Assembly (NCBI GenBank): GCA_965603125.1 | Contig: CBFDBU010000005.1 | Coordinates: 97,987 to 161,986, forward strand | DNA length: 64,000 bases | From: JAJRTA01 sp965603125 | Lineage (GTDB): Bacteria; Zixibacteria; MSB-5A5; GN15; FEB-12 | Reading direction: 5' to 3' | Part shown: one piece after another, positions 7,780 to 15,977 of the stretch | Numbering within the stretch: position 1 is the stretch's first letter | Layout: every line of letters begins with the position of its first letter | Translations under genes and position numbers: made by a program | The notes under the pieces: generated by a model | What the model was told of the DNA's origin: nothing | Seen by the model: the letters and a program-made list of their open reading frames with translations, nothing else | Databases searched by the model: none

Positions 7780-8541
7780 ATGTTGACGGACTTCTGTGTG
7801 GACATATCTCGCCCCCCTACTTTTGCCAAAGATATCATTGTCATAGTTGGTGGCTATGGCAGCGGCAAATCGGAAGTCGCGGTGAATTTGAGCCGGTATC
7901 TGGTTGCCTCCCAGTCGGAGCCGGTGGCTATCGCCGATCTGGACATTGTCAACCCGTATTTCCGTTCCCGGGAAGCGGCCGCCAGACTCGAGCAGCTTGG
8001 TATCCGGGCTATCAATCCGACCGGCGGGCAATTCTATGCCGATTTGCCGATAGTCCTGCCGGAAATAAAAGGTGCTATCGAGAGCCGGGTGGGCAAGCTG
8101 ATTCTTGACGTGGGGGGCGACGACACCGGAGCGCGAGTGCTGTCTTCGATGGCCGACTCGTTTGTTGCGGGAAGCTACGAGATGCTGCTGGTGCTGAATA
8201 CCAGCCGGCCTTTCACATCCGACGTCAAGGGCTGCCTGAAAATGATCCGGGAGATCGAATCCTCGTCCCGGCTGGCCTTCACGGGTATAATAGCCAACAC
8301 TCATCTGATGGAAGACACTACCGCCCGGATCGTGCTGGATGGACTGAAGCTGACTCGTGAGGTGAGTGACCGGGCGGGTGTGCCGGTGGTCTTCCTGTCG
8401 GCTTTGACCGAGGTCCTTGCAACGGTCGACACCAGCACATTAGAGGCGCCGGTCTTGGCGCTCGAACGGATGCTCCTGAAACCGTGGGAAGAGAAAACGG
8501 CCGACCCTGATATCGAGAATAGTCGAGAGAGTGACGCGTAA
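7780..8541 (+). CDS. P-loop NTPase at the head of the 2-oxoacid oxidoreductase operon
   Basis: This protein of about 253 residues has a Walker A IVGGYGSGKSEVAVNLS near the N-terminus, followed by IADLDIVNPYF, where Asp residues take the switch position of SIMIBI-class (ParA/MinD-like) NTPases. A Walker B-like segment, LILDVGGDDTGAR, comes in the middle. No membrane segment is seen. I do not recognise a named family. Its stop overlaps the ferredoxin start by one base (TAATG), so it is translationally coupled to the oxidoreductase genes, and a role in cofactor or metal loading, or in assembly, is inferred from that. The start is uncertain: ATG 7780 is chosen, GTG 7798 or TTG 7747 are alternatives, and none has a clear ribosome binding site. 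Confidence 0.65.
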   Translation: MLTDFCVDISRPPTFAKDIIVIVGGYGSGKSEVAVNLSRYLVASQSEPVAIADLDIVNPYFRSREAAARLEQLGIRAINPTGGQFYADLPIVLPEIKGAIESRVGKLILDVGGDDTGARVLSSMADSFVAGSYEMLLVLNTSRPFTSDVKGCLKMIREIESSSRLAFTGIIANTHLMEDTTARIVLDGLKLTREVSDRAGVPVVFLSALTEVLATVDTSTLEAPVLALERMLLKPWEEKTADPDIENSRESDA

Positions 8542-8774
8542 TGCCCGGCATAACAATAGATAAGAACCACTGCAAAGGTTGTGAACTGTGTGTTCGGGCC
8601 TGCCCGCAGCAGATTATCTCGATGTCCAAGGAAATCACTGCGCGGGGCTACTTTTACGCCCTGGTGCACGACCCCTCGCGCTGCTTAGGGTGCTGCGTGT
8701 GCGCTGTTGTCTGTCCCGACGTGGCCATCGAAGTGCACGCTCATGGTCTGGTCTATAACGTGCTGGAGTATTAG
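8541..8774 (+). CDS. 2[4Fe-4S] ferredoxin subunit of 2-oxoacid:ferredoxin oxidoreductase (delta)
   Basis: This 77-residue protein carries two C-x2-C-x2-C-x3-C clusters (CKGCELCVRACP near the start and CLGCCVCAVVCP near the middle), the layout of the delta subunit of KOR/VOR/POR-type enzymes. It passes electrons from the thiamine-diphosphate site to external ferredoxin. The ATG at 8541 overlaps the preceding stop by one base. The alpha subunit follows 8 bp later. The length is typical of the subunit, and the position directly before the alpha subunit matches the ferredoxin-vorB order of many anaerobes. Confidence 0.9.
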   Translation: MPGITIDKNHCKGCELCVRACPQQIISMSKEITARGYFYALVHDPSRCLGCCVCAVVCPDVAIEVHAHGLVYNVLEY

Positions 8775-8782
8775 GGGAAGCA

Positions 8783-9889
8783 GTGTCTATAGCCAGAGTA
8801 CTGATGAAAGGGAACGAAGCAATCGCTGAGGCGGCTTTGCGGGCCGGTGCGACTAACTACTTCTGTTACCCGATCACTCCCCAGAGCGAAGTCGCCGAGT
8901 ACCTTGCCCGACGTATGCCGGAGGTGGGTGGCGTTTTTCTGCAGGGAGAGAGTGAACTGGCCGTGTCCAACATGCTCTTTGGGGCAGCCTCTACCGGCAA
9001 GCGCGTGTTTACGACCTCGTCCAGCCCCGGCATCAGTCTCATGCAGGAAGCGATCTCCTACATGGCCGGCGCCGAGTTGCCGGTGGTGATCGTCAACATA
9101 ATGCGCGGCGGACCGGGTCTGGGCGGCATTCTACCGGCGCAGTCGGACTATAACCAAGCGACCAGGGGTGGCGGTCACGGCGATTACCGGGTGCTGGTTC
9201 TGGCTCCCTCGACAATACAGGAGGCGGTCGATCTGATGACGCTGGCCTTCGACCTGGCGGACAAGTATCGCAACCCGGTGATGATGATCGGCGACGGCAT
9301 GATCGGCCAGATGATGGAGGCGGTCGAGCTGCCGGAGCACTGCCGGGAATCCGAGCTGCCCTCAAACGATGAGTGGGCGGCAACCGGTGCTAAGGGACGC
9401 GAACCGCGCATCATCAAGTCGCTGTTTCTCGACCCGGTGGGACTTGAAAACAACGTCCTCATACTGCACGAGAAATACGAGCGGATGAAAAGAGAAGAGG
9501 TCCGCTTCGAACGGTACAAGGTTAGCCCGGAAAACCGACTTATGATCGTTTCCTACGGTACCATGGCGCGCATCTGTCAGACGGCCATCGATGAACTGGA
9601 GCATGAGGATGTATCGGTCGGTCTTTTCCGGCCCGTAACACTCTTCCCCTTCCCTGAAAACGAGATATTCAAAGAAGCTACCAAGAAGAATATCCGCTCG
9701 GTACTGACTATCGAGATGAGCACCGGCCAGATGATAGACGACGTTCAAAGGGCAGTGATGGGGAAGAAATCGGTAGAGTTCTATGGTCGCACGGGAGGTA
9801 TCGTGCCGGCTCCCGAGGATGTCAGGGAGCGAATACTCAAGGTCCTGGGTCCTAAAAACGCCACGCGCAGGAAGAAGTCTCGAGGCTGA
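8783..9889 (+). CDS. vorB: 2-oxoacid:ferredoxin oxidoreductase alpha subunit (VorB-type)
   Basis: This 368-residue subunit has the pyrimidine-binding and transketolase C-like domains of the alpha chain. Diagnostic words are LMKGNEAIAEAALRAG at the N-terminus, YPITPQSEVAEY (about 32-43), TTSSSPGISLMQEAISY and NIMRGGPGLGG, all of which I know from proteins annotated as 3-methyl-2-oxobutanoate dehydrogenase subunit VorB. The enzyme oxidatively decarboxylates a 2-oxoacid to the acyl-CoA and reduces ferredoxin, or runs in reverse. The true substrate (branched-chain 2-oxoacid or 2-oxoglutarate) cannot be decided from sequence alone. It starts with GTG 8783, with GGGGA just upstream. The beta subunit follows after one base. 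Confidence 0.88.
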   Translation: MSIARVLMKGNEAIAEAALRAGATNYFCYPITPQSEVAEYLARRMPEVGGVFLQGESELAVSNMLFGAASTGKRVFTTSSSPGISLMQEAISYMAGAELPVVIVNIMRGGPGLGGILPAQSDYNQATRGGGHGDYRVLVLAPSTIQEAVDLMTLAFDLADKYRNPVMMIGDGMIGQMMEAVELPEHCRESELPSNDEWAATGAKGREPRIIKSLFLDPVGLENNVLILHEKYERMKREEVRFERYKVSPENRLMIVSYGTMARICQTAIDELEHEDVSVGLFRPVTLFPFPENEIFKEATKKNIRSVLTIEMSTGQMIDDVQRAVMGKKSVEFYGRTGGIVPAPEDVRERILKVLGPKNATRRKKSRG

Positions 9890-9890
9890 C

Positions 9891-10655
9891 ATGGATTCGG
9901 CAAAGAACGCGATATTCAAGCGACCGGAGGCTCTGCGGGACATCGTCACCCACTACTGCCCCGGCTGTACACACGGCGTGATCCATCGGTTGGTCGCCGA
10001 GGCGCTTGACGACCTGGGCATCCGCGAAAGAACGCTTGGGGTGGCGCCGGTAGGTTGCTCGGTACTTGTGTACAATTATATCGCCACCGATTTCCTGGAG
10101 GCGGCCCACGGACGCGCTCCGGCCCTGGCCACGGGATTCAAGCGCCTGCGGCCGGACATGATTGTCTTTACGTATCAGGGTGACGGCGATCTGGCCTCAA
10201 TTGGTATGGCCGAAATCATCCACGCCGCCAACCGGGGCGAAAAATTCACTACCATCTTCGTCAACAACGCCGTTTATGGCATGACCGGTGGCCAAATGGC
10301 GCCTACCACCTTAGAGGGCCAAATCACAACCACCTGCCCGGCGGGGCGCGATGTCGCACATTCCGGTCAACCGATTCGCATTGCCGAACTGCTGGCAACG
10401 CTACAGACACCGGGCTACATTGAGCGCGTAGCGGTTCACACGCCGCAGCATATCATCGGCGCAAAGAAGGCCATAAAGAAAGCGTTCACATACCAGATTG
10501 AAAACCGTTGCTTCTCATTGGTCGAAGTACTCTCAACCTGCCCCACCAACTGGGGACTGACCCCGGACGAGTCCGTGAACTGGGTGGAAGAAAACATGAA
10601 GCCCTACTATCCCCTGGGCTGTTTCAAGGATTCGGAAAAGGGGGAGAGTGGTTGA
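9891..10655 (+). CDS. 2-oxoacid:ferredoxin oxidoreductase beta subunit (ThDP-binding)
   Basis: This 254-residue protein is the thiamine-diphosphate subunit. HYCPGCTHGVIHRL near residues 20-33 supplies cluster or cofactor contacts, and QGDGDLASIGMAEIIHAANR is the GDG...N ThDP/Mg motif. NNAVYGMTGGQMAPTT continues the cofactor site and STCPTNWGLTP is the C-terminal signature. Start ATG 9891 lies one base after the alpha stop, and the homologous N-terminus (FKRPEALRD) supports it over the longer frame from 9783. The stop overlaps the gamma ATG (TGATG). With the neighbouring subunits it makes a complete four-part enzyme. Confidence 0.92.
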   Translation: MDSAKNAIFKRPEALRDIVTHYCPGCTHGVIHRLVAEALDDLGIRERTLGVAPVGCSVLVYNYIATDFLEAAHGRAPALATGFKRLRPDMIVFTYQGDGDLASIGMAEIIHAANRGEKFTTIFVNNAVYGMTGGQMAPTTLEGQITTTCPAGRDVAHSGQPIRIAELLATLQTPGYIERVAVHTPQHIIGAKKAIKKAFTYQIENRCFSLVEVLSTCPTNWGLTPDESVNWVEENMKPYYPLGCFKDSEKGESG

Positions 10656-11218
10656 TGCCCCAATACGAGGTGACCTTTGCGGGATTCGGTGGCCAGGGGA
10701 TAATGACCGCCGGGCAACTCCTTGCCTACGCCGGCATCAGGGAAGACAAGAAAGTGGTCTGGCTTCCTTCTTACGGGCCGGAGATGCGCGGTGGTACGGC
10801 CTACTGCACGGTGGTGGTATCGGACAAACGTATCGGTTCGCCGGTCATCAACAACCCACAGTGTGCCTGCGTGTTCAATCGACCGTCCTTTGACAAGTTC
10901 ACGCCGCGCGTCAAACCGGGAGGGCTGATACTGGTCAACAGTTCGTTAATTGACGTCACCACCGACCGCAAAGACGTCCGCGAGATACTGGTGCCGGCCA
11001 ACGACATCGCTATGGAGACCGGCAATGTCAAGGCGGCCAACATCGCTGTTCTCGGAGCATTCGTAGGCGCCTCTGGGGTTGTGGACTACAAGACGATCCA
11101 GGAGACGATCAGAGAGAAACTGGCCAGGAAAAAATCAGTCCTCGATATCAATTTCAAGACCCTCGAAATAGGTTACCAACTGGCCCTTAAATCTGCGCGT
11201 CAAAAGGGAAATGCATGA
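10655..11218 (+). CDS. 2-oxoacid:ferredoxin oxidoreductase gamma subunit
   Basis: This 187-residue gamma subunit begins FAGFGGQGIMTAGQLLA, the glycine-rich CoA-binding signature of KorC/VorC-type chains, followed by WLPSYGPEMRGGTAYC, another family hallmark. The start at ATG 10655 overlaps the beta stop by one base. A longer open frame from 10508 would run through the beta gene and is rejected. The stop overlaps the NuoE-like start (ATGA at 11215), so the diaphorase module downstream is translated together with this enzyme. This is the strongest contextual evidence that the two complexes work together. Confidence 0.92.
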   Translation: MPQYEVTFAGFGGQGIMTAGQLLAYAGIREDKKVVWLPSYGPEMRGGTAYCTVVVSDKRIGSPVINNPQCACVFNRPSFDKFTPRVKPGGLILVNSSLIDVTTDRKDVREILVPANDIAMETGNVKAANIAVLGAFVGASGVVDYKTIQETIREKLARKKSVLDINFKTLEIGYQLALKSARQKGNA

Positions 11219-11679
11219 AGGTCGATCTGAGCAGGCTTCCACAGATTCTTGAGGGCCATCCGAAAGATCCACAGTCATTGATCGGGGTTTTGCAGGACAT
11301 TCAGAAGGAGTATCGTTTCCTGCCCGGCGAGGCGCTTGAAGAAACCTCCCGCGCCCTGAAAGTGCCTCTCAGCAAAGTGTATTCGGTGTCCACGTTTTAT
11401 AACGCGTTCAGTCTCACGCCGCGGGGAGAAAAGGTCATCCGAATATGCGTCGGCACTACCTGTCACATTCGTGGCGCCCGGCAGGTCCAGCAGCAGTTGG
11501 AGAATCTGCTCAAGATCAAACCAGGCCAGACGACCGAGGACGGGAAGTTCTCACTTGAGACGGTTGCCTGCGTCGGCGCCTGCGCTATGGCTCCGGTGGT
11601 GGTGGTCAACGATGAGTTCCACGGCGGCGTGAATGTCAATAGCGCCAGGCGACTGATCAGGAGAAGCAAAAAGGCCTGA
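11215..11679 (+). CDS. NuoE/HydC-like [2Fe-2S] subunit
   Basis: This 154-residue protein is a thioredoxin-fold [2Fe-2S] subunit of the 24-kDa complex I family. The ligands are Cys78 and Cys83 (CVGTTC) and Cys119 and Cys123 (CVGAC), in the normal spacing. It overlaps the gamma-subunit gene by four bases and ends one base before the NuoF-like gene. Family members sit in NADH-oxidising modules of complex I, electron-bifurcating hydrogenases (HydABC, Hnd) and formate dehydrogenases. Which of these applies here cannot be told from this subunit. Confidence 0.9.
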   Translation: MKVDLSRLPQILEGHPKDPQSLIGVLQDIQKEYRFLPGEALEETSRALKVPLSKVYSVSTFYNAFSLTPRGEKVIRICVGTTCHIRGARQVQQQLENLLKIKPGQTTEDGKFSLETVACVGACAMAPVVVVNDEFHGGVNVNSARRLIRRSKKA

Positions 11680-11680
11680 T

Positions 11681-13537
11681 ATGCGCATCAAAACCCCTGC
11701 CCAACTCAAGGGACTGCAGAAGAAGTGCCGCGCCGATATAGATAAGCATCCCCGCCGTGTGCTCATCTGCTGCGGACCGGGGTGTCTGGCCAACGGCGCC
11801 CAAAAGGTCAGCGACGAATTCAAGAAGATACTGAAGAAAAAACGCCTTCGGGGTTTCTCGGTAGAGGCCCTGGCGGAGACCGGCTGTCACGGATTCTGCG
11901 AACAGGGTCCGGTGGTCGTGATCGAACCGGACGGTACTTTCTATACCCGGGTCAAGGTCAAGGATGTCGCGGAGATAGTAGAAACGACAATTAAAAGCAA
12001 CAAGGTCGTCAAGCGCCTTCTTTTCACCGATCCCGCGACCGGGAAGATAATCCGAAAATACGCCGACATCCCGTTCTATTCGCACCAGAGGCGGATCGCC
12101 CTGCGCAACATAGGCAAGATCGCCCAGTGTGACATCAATGAGTATATTTCCGTCGGCGGCTACCAGGCCCTGGGAAAGGCTCTGACAAAAATGACCCCGG
12201 AGGGGATCATCGATGAGGTCTCCACGTCGGGCCTTCGAGGTCGCGGCGGCGGTGGTTTTCCGACCGGGAGAAAGTGGGCCACCTGCGCCCGGATCGAGGA
12301 GTCGCCCCACTACGTGATCTGCAACGGTGACGAGGGCGACCCCGGCGCCTTCATGGATCGCGCCATCATGGAAGGCGATCCGCACTCGATTCTCGAAGGC
12401 ATGATTATCGCCGCCCGCGCCGTGGGAGCCCACGAGGGGTATATCTACGTTCGCGAAGAATACCCGCTGGCGGTGGTTAATCTGGCCAGAGCCGTCGAGC
12501 AGGCGCGGGAGCTGGGTTTCATAGGAGATGACATTTTCGGGAGTGGCTTTTCATTCGACCTGCACATCAATCGCGGCGGCGGGGCTTTCGTCTGTGGTGA
12601 GTCGTCGGCCCTTATGAAATCGGTCGCCGGCGAGGTCGGCGAACCGCGTGCCAAGTATGTCCGCTCCGTGCAGAAGGGATTGTTCGACAAGCCCACCGTC
12701 CTGAACAACGTCGAAAGCTACACCAACATCCCCGTTATCATCGACAAGGGCGGCGCCTGGTTCGCCGGCATCGGCACCCCCAAAAGCACCGGCACCAAGG
12801 CTTTCTCTCTCGTCGGGAAAGTGCGCAACAGCGGTTTGATCGAGGTCCCCATGGGCACATCGCTCCGGGAGATCATCTACGACATCGGGGGCGGTATCCA
12901 GGGCGACCGTCCTTTCAAGGCAGTTCAGACCGGCGGCCCCTCCGGCGGGTGCCTACCTGAGCCGAAGCTGGACCTGCCCGTGGATTTCGACACCCTCACC
13001 GAGGCCGGTTCCATGATGGGCTCGGGAGGCATGATAGTCATGGACGACCGCACCTGCGTGGTCGACGTCGCCAAGTACTTCCTGTCTTTTCTTAACGACG
13101 AGTCGTGCGGCAAATGTGTCCCCTGCCGTGAAGGACTTTACCAACTGCACGCCCTGGCAGCGGCGGTAAGCGAAGGCCGCGCCACCGAAGATGACCTGGA
13201 CAAGATGGAGAAGCTCTCGGAGATGATCGTGATCGGCTCGCTGTGCGGGCTGGGGAAGTCCGGTCCCAACCCCTTCCTGAGTACAATCAGGTACTTCCGT
13301 GACGAGTACCTGGCTCACATCCGTGACAAGCGCTGCCCGGCCGGTGTCTGCCAGGAGCTTATCCGTTACGAAGTTGATGCTGACAAATGCGACGGCTGCA
13401 CCGCCTGTATTGTCGTTTGCGCCCAGAACGCCATCACCGGCAAGAAGAAAGAACTGCACGTGATAGACCAGGACAAGTGTGACAAGTGCGGCGCCTGCTA
13501 CGCCGTGTGTAAACGCGATGCGATCAAGGTCTATTAG
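11681..13537 (+). CDS. NuoF/HydB-like NADH-binding flavoprotein with C-terminal ferredoxin domain
   Basis: This 618-residue protein has, in order, a thioredoxin-like [2Fe-2S] domain (Cys30/31, Cys35, Cys69, Cys73), an FMN and NADH-binding core (GLRGRGGGGFPTGRKW at 184-199; CGESSALMKSVAGEVGEPR), an SLBB-like segment, an N3-type [4Fe-4S] site (SCGKCVPCREG) and two C-terminal [4Fe-4S] motifs (CDGCTACIVVCAQ and CDKCGACYAVCKR). The extra N- and C-terminal cluster domains are those of HydB/HndC bifurcating diaphorases rather than complex I NuoF, which is shorter (about 440). It should exchange electrons between NAD(H) and ferredoxin. A ribosome binding site AGGAG for the next gene overlaps its end. 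Confidence 0.92.
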   Translation: MRIKTPAQLKGLQKKCRADIDKHPRRVLICCGPGCLANGAQKVSDEFKKILKKKRLRGFSVEALAETGCHGFCEQGPVVVIEPDGTFYTRVKVKDVAEIVETTIKSNKVVKRLLFTDPATGKIIRKYADIPFYSHQRRIALRNIGKIAQCDINEYISVGGYQALGKALTKMTPEGIIDEVSTSGLRGRGGGGFPTGRKWATCARIEESPHYVICNGDEGDPGAFMDRAIMEGDPHSILEGMIIAARAVGAHEGYIYVREEYPLAVVNLARAVEQARELGFIGDDIFGSGFSFDLHINRGGGAFVCGESSALMKSVAGEVGEPRAKYVRSVQKGLFDKPTVLNNVESYTNIPVIIDKGGAWFAGIGTPKSTGTKAFSLVGKVRNSGLIEVPMGTSLREIIYDIGGGIQGDRPFKAVQTGGPSGGCLPEPKLDLPVDFDTLTEAGSMMGSGGMIVMDDRTCVVDVAKYFLSFLNDESCGKCVPCREGLYQLHALAAAVSEGRATEDDLDKMEKLSEMIVIGSLCGLGKSGPNPFLSTIRYFRDEYLAHIRDKRCPAGVCQELIRYEVDADKCDGCTACIVVCAQNAITGKKKELHVIDQDKCDKCGACYAVCKRDAIKVY

Positions 13538-13547
13538 GAGTCGACTG

Positions 13548-14324
13548 ATGGTGACCATAACGATAAACGGCAAGGTTGTCCAGGCGCGAGAGGGCGAGAT
13601 GCTCCTGGCTGTATGTAAACGTGAAGGGATCGATATCCCCGCCCTGTGCCACCACGACGCCGTGGAGCCGTTCGGCGCCTGTCGCCTCTGCATGGTGGAA
13701 ATCACCAAGGATGAATGGAACGGCTGGCGCAATTACGTCACCTCCTGCCTCTACCCCGTCGAGGAGGGGTTGATCGTGCAGACCCACTCCCCCAAAGTAA
13801 TTGAACTGCGGCGGACGGTTCTCGACCTGCAACTGGCGCGATGCCCCAACTCTCCCGAGTTGCAGAAACTGGCCGCCGAGCACGGTGTGAACAGCACCCA
13901 ATACGAGATTGTCCCGGACGGTGACAACTGCATTCTCTGCGGCTTGTGCACGCGCGTCTGTGCCCGGCTTGGTTTCCATGCCATCGCGACCGTCGGTCGG
14001 GGACACCACAAGGAAGTGGCCCCACCGCTCAAGGAAGCGCCACCGGACTGCGTCGGTTGCCTCAGTTGCGTCCAGGTCTGCCCCACCAACAACATCACAT
14101 ACGAGGACAAGGGTAACGTGCGCACCATCTGGGGCAAAAAGTTCGAGTTGCTCCGGTGTTCCAAAACCGGCAAGGCGACCATTACGAAAGCTTTTGCTGA
14201 GGCTCTGAGCACGAGGTGCGATATCCCGATTGACTATTTCGACGTCAGCGATGACGAACACCGTCGGCAATTGGCCCTGAAAATGGGGTCGCTCGCCGAT
14301 TGGGCGCCCAAGGAGCAGTCATGA
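13548..14324 (+). CDS. NuoG/HoxU-like small iron-sulfur subunit
   Basis: I start this 258-residue protein at ATG 13548, with AGGAG at 13536-13540. It opens with an adrenodoxin-type [2Fe-2S] domain (Cys34, Cys45, Cys48, Cys67). The usual His/Cys3 cluster region of NuoG is reduced to a single Cys in ARCPNSPELQ, so that cluster is probably missing. Two [4Fe-4S] motifs follow (CILCGLCTRVCARLG and CVGCLSCVQVCPT). The C-terminus stops where the catalytic H-cluster or molybdopterin domain of HydA or FdhF would begin, so this is an electron-wire subunit like HoxU without a catalytic partner. The stop overlaps the next start by four bases (ATGA). Confidence 0.85.
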   Translation: MVTITINGKVVQAREGEMLLAVCKREGIDIPALCHHDAVEPFGACRLCMVEITKDEWNGWRNYVTSCLYPVEEGLIVQTHSPKVIELRRTVLDLQLARCPNSPELQKLAAEHGVNSTQYEIVPDGDNCILCGLCTRVCARLGFHAIATVGRGHHKEVAPPLKEAPPDCVGCLSCVQVCPTNNITYEDKGNVRTIWGKKFELLRCSKTGKATITKAFAEALSTRCDIPIDYFDVSDDEHRRQLALKMGSLADWAPKEQS

Positions 14325-14758
14325 AAGCGCGACTGGTGGTGACGCCGAACCTGTGCACCGGCTGCCGTACCTGCGAGTTGGCCTGCGCCTTTGCGCATTC
14401 CATCAACCGCAAACCAGGCCGCAGCCGCATCTACCCGCTGCCGGGCGGCTCTCACGAAATGTGGACGCCGGTTGTCTGCCTCCAGTGCGAGGACCCGGCA
14501 TGTATGAAGTCCTGCCTGGTCGACGCTCTTTCGCGCAACGAAGAGACCGGTGCCATCGTCCTCGACCAGGACAAGTGCGTCAAGTGCATGGCCTGCGTGG
14601 CGGCCTGTCCTTTCGGCTGCTCGCTCTATGATGCCCAGCATGACCTGGTGGTGAAATGTGACCTGTGCGACGGCGATCCGGTCTGCGCGCACTTCTGCCC
14701 TACGCGGGCGCTCGAGTTCAAGCCGATAGCCCCCATCAGGCGCAAAGCTACAGGCTGA
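14321..14758 (+). CDS. HydN/HycB-like polyferredoxin, four [4Fe-4S]
   Basis: The 145-residue product has four cysteine clusters: CTGCRTCELAC, CLQCEDPACMKSC, CVKCMACVAACP and CDLCDGDPVCAHFCP. This is the DMSO-reductase-type four-cluster ferredoxin fold (HycB, HydN, CooF, PsrB-like). It usually connects a redox module to a hydrogenase, formate dehydrogenase or membrane partner, and none is encoded nearby. It has no signal peptide or twin-Arg motif, so it is cytoplasmic. It is the last gene of the 7780-14758 operon. Confidence 0.88.
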   Translation: MKARLVVTPNLCTGCRTCELACAFAHSINRKPGRSRIYPLPGGSHEMWTPVVCLQCEDPACMKSCLVDALSRNEETGAIVLDQDKCVKCMACVAACPFGCSLYDAQHDLVVKCDLCDGDPVCAHFCPTRALEFKPIAPIRRKATG

Positions 14759-15094
14759 GAGACCTCGGCAGTATCCGCGGCAAAACTCCGGCGTCCCACA
14801 GTACATGACAACTGTCGGATGGGAGCAAGATAGTATGATAGGTCCGTTCCCTGCGTGCAACCGGGAGTTGTTATCAGAAGGCCACCGCAGCAGAGTGAGT
14901 CGTCTGCGAACGGTTCTCGTCACAACCCGGTAAGTCCCAATGCTTTACTGGCCCCACCGAGGCAAAAACCCTTGACTTGGCGTTGAGATTTCGGGTAATT
15001 GGATACGAGGTAGGTCTCTGCTTCGCGCCACCGTTTTGGGAAACCTGCCCGTAAGTAAGAACGTATTAAGTAACAACCGATTAGCGGAGGCCTT
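14759..15094. other. Non-coding gap with nested hairpin (14860-14931)
   Basis: No gene is supported in these 336 bases. ACCGGG (14860-14865) and TTGT (14868-14871) can pair with ACAA and CCCGGT (14922-14931), leaving a two-base bulge. Inside this helix CGCAG (14886-14890) pairs with CTGCG (14904-14908). The result is a 72-nt two-level hairpin with no T-run. It may be part of the operon's 3' end, a small RNA or the leader of the STAS gene. TTGACT near 14972 lacks a convincing -10. Confidence 0.35.
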
Positions 15095-15439
15095 ATGGCC
15101 ATGAAATTGAGCGACCGCGAACAGGGGGGAATCGTCATTCTGGAGCCAAGAGGAAAGATCATGGGCGGCCCTGATGCCACCCTTCTGCACGACACCCTCT
15201 ACGGCTTTATCCAACAGGGCAAGACCAGGGTGGTGATCGACCTGGGCAGGATCGAGTGGATGAACTCGACCGGCCTGGGGATTCTTGTTCAGAGCTATAC
15301 GACCCTCAAGAACAGCGACGGCCAACTCAAACTGGCCCGGGTCACCAACAAGATTGAATCGTTGCTGACCATCACCAAACTGGTAACGATCTTTGAAAGC
15401 TATGACACGGTGGAAGATGCAGTCGGGTCATTTCAGTGA
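15095..15439 (+). CDS. STAS-domain anti-sigma factor antagonist (RsbV/SpoIIAA-like)
   Basis: This 114-residue protein is a single STAS domain. The conserved phosphorylatable Ser lies in WMNSTGLGIL (about residues 53-62), preceded by VVIDLGRIEW. In partner-switching systems such proteins, when unphosphorylated, bind an anti-sigma kinase and free its target. The next two genes encode a matching kinase and phosphatase, giving a complete three-part switch. No sigma factor gene is adjacent, so the output may be another protein or a sigma factor encoded elsewhere. A GGAGG-like ribosome binding site (GCGGAGG) lies upstream of the ATG. Confidence 0.9.
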   Translation: MAMKLSDREQGGIVILEPRGKIMGGPDATLLHDTLYGFIQQGKTRVVIDLGRIEWMNSTGLGILVQSYTTLKNSDGQLKLARVTNKIESLLTITKLVTIFESYDTVEDAVGSFQ

Positions 15440-15527
15440 CGGCCTGCGCCCTATATAGATTTTGTTGTTCACGGTGACAGGCAGGTACGCGCGGCGCCTG
15501 CCTGTCTTTTTGGGAGACACTTGCCGG

Positions 15528-15950
15528 ATGATCAAACCTGAAATCAAAGATAACAGCATTGCCATACCCTCGCACCAGGAGTTCCTGCCGGACGTGGACG
15601 TCTATATCGAGGGCATCCTACGCGGTTACGGGGCCGACGAATCGGTGATAGCCGACGTGGCCATCTCGGTCTCGGAACTCGTCATCAACGCCATCGCCCA
15701 CGGGAACAGGGCGGTGCGGGAAACGCCGGTAACGGTGACCATTGACAAAGTTGACGGCGCCGTTACGATCACCGTGACCGACCAGGGGCAGGGATTCGAT
15801 CCGGATGATATCGATGATCCGATTGCTGATGAGAATCTGCTGCGCCAGGTGGGCCGGGGGATTTTCATAGTGAGATCCCTGATGGATAAAGTGGACATCA
15901 GGGCCAAGGAGAACGGAACAACCGTCACGATCACAAAAGCCATTTCGTAG
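15528..15950 (+). CDS. Anti-sigma regulatory serine kinase (RsbW/SpoIIAB-like)
   Basis: This 140-residue GHKL-type ATPase shows the N box SVSELVINAIAHGN, the G1 box VTDQGQGFDPDDI and the G2-like region VGRGIFIVRSLMDKV. The architecture is a lone HATPase_c_2 domain, as in RsbW. It is expected to phosphorylate the STAS protein encoded 88 bp upstream and to hold a target when not bound by it. ATG 15528 is chosen because GGGAGA lies 10 nt upstream and the frame upstream of it is not conserved in style. The phosphatase gene follows after 27 bp. Confidence 0.88.
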   Translation: MIKPEIKDNSIAIPSHQEFLPDVDVYIEGILRGYGADESVIADVAISVSELVINAIAHGNRAVRETPVTVTIDKVDGAVTITVTDQGQGFDPDDIDDPIADENLLRQVGRGIFIVRSLMDKVDIRAKENGTTVTITKAIS

Positions 15951-15977
15951 GCAGATGAAGGAGCACCAGCAGGCAGC

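Noticed and set aside
13548..14324. Considered as a [FeFe]-hydrogenase HydA
   Set aside because: Only the N-terminal [2Fe-2S] and two [4Fe-4S] motifs are present; no H-cluster Cys motifs (TSCCPxW or similar) follow.
14966..14996. TTGACT near 14972 as promoter for the STAS gene
   Set aside because: At 17 bp spacing the -10 reads GTAATT and nothing better is found nearby.
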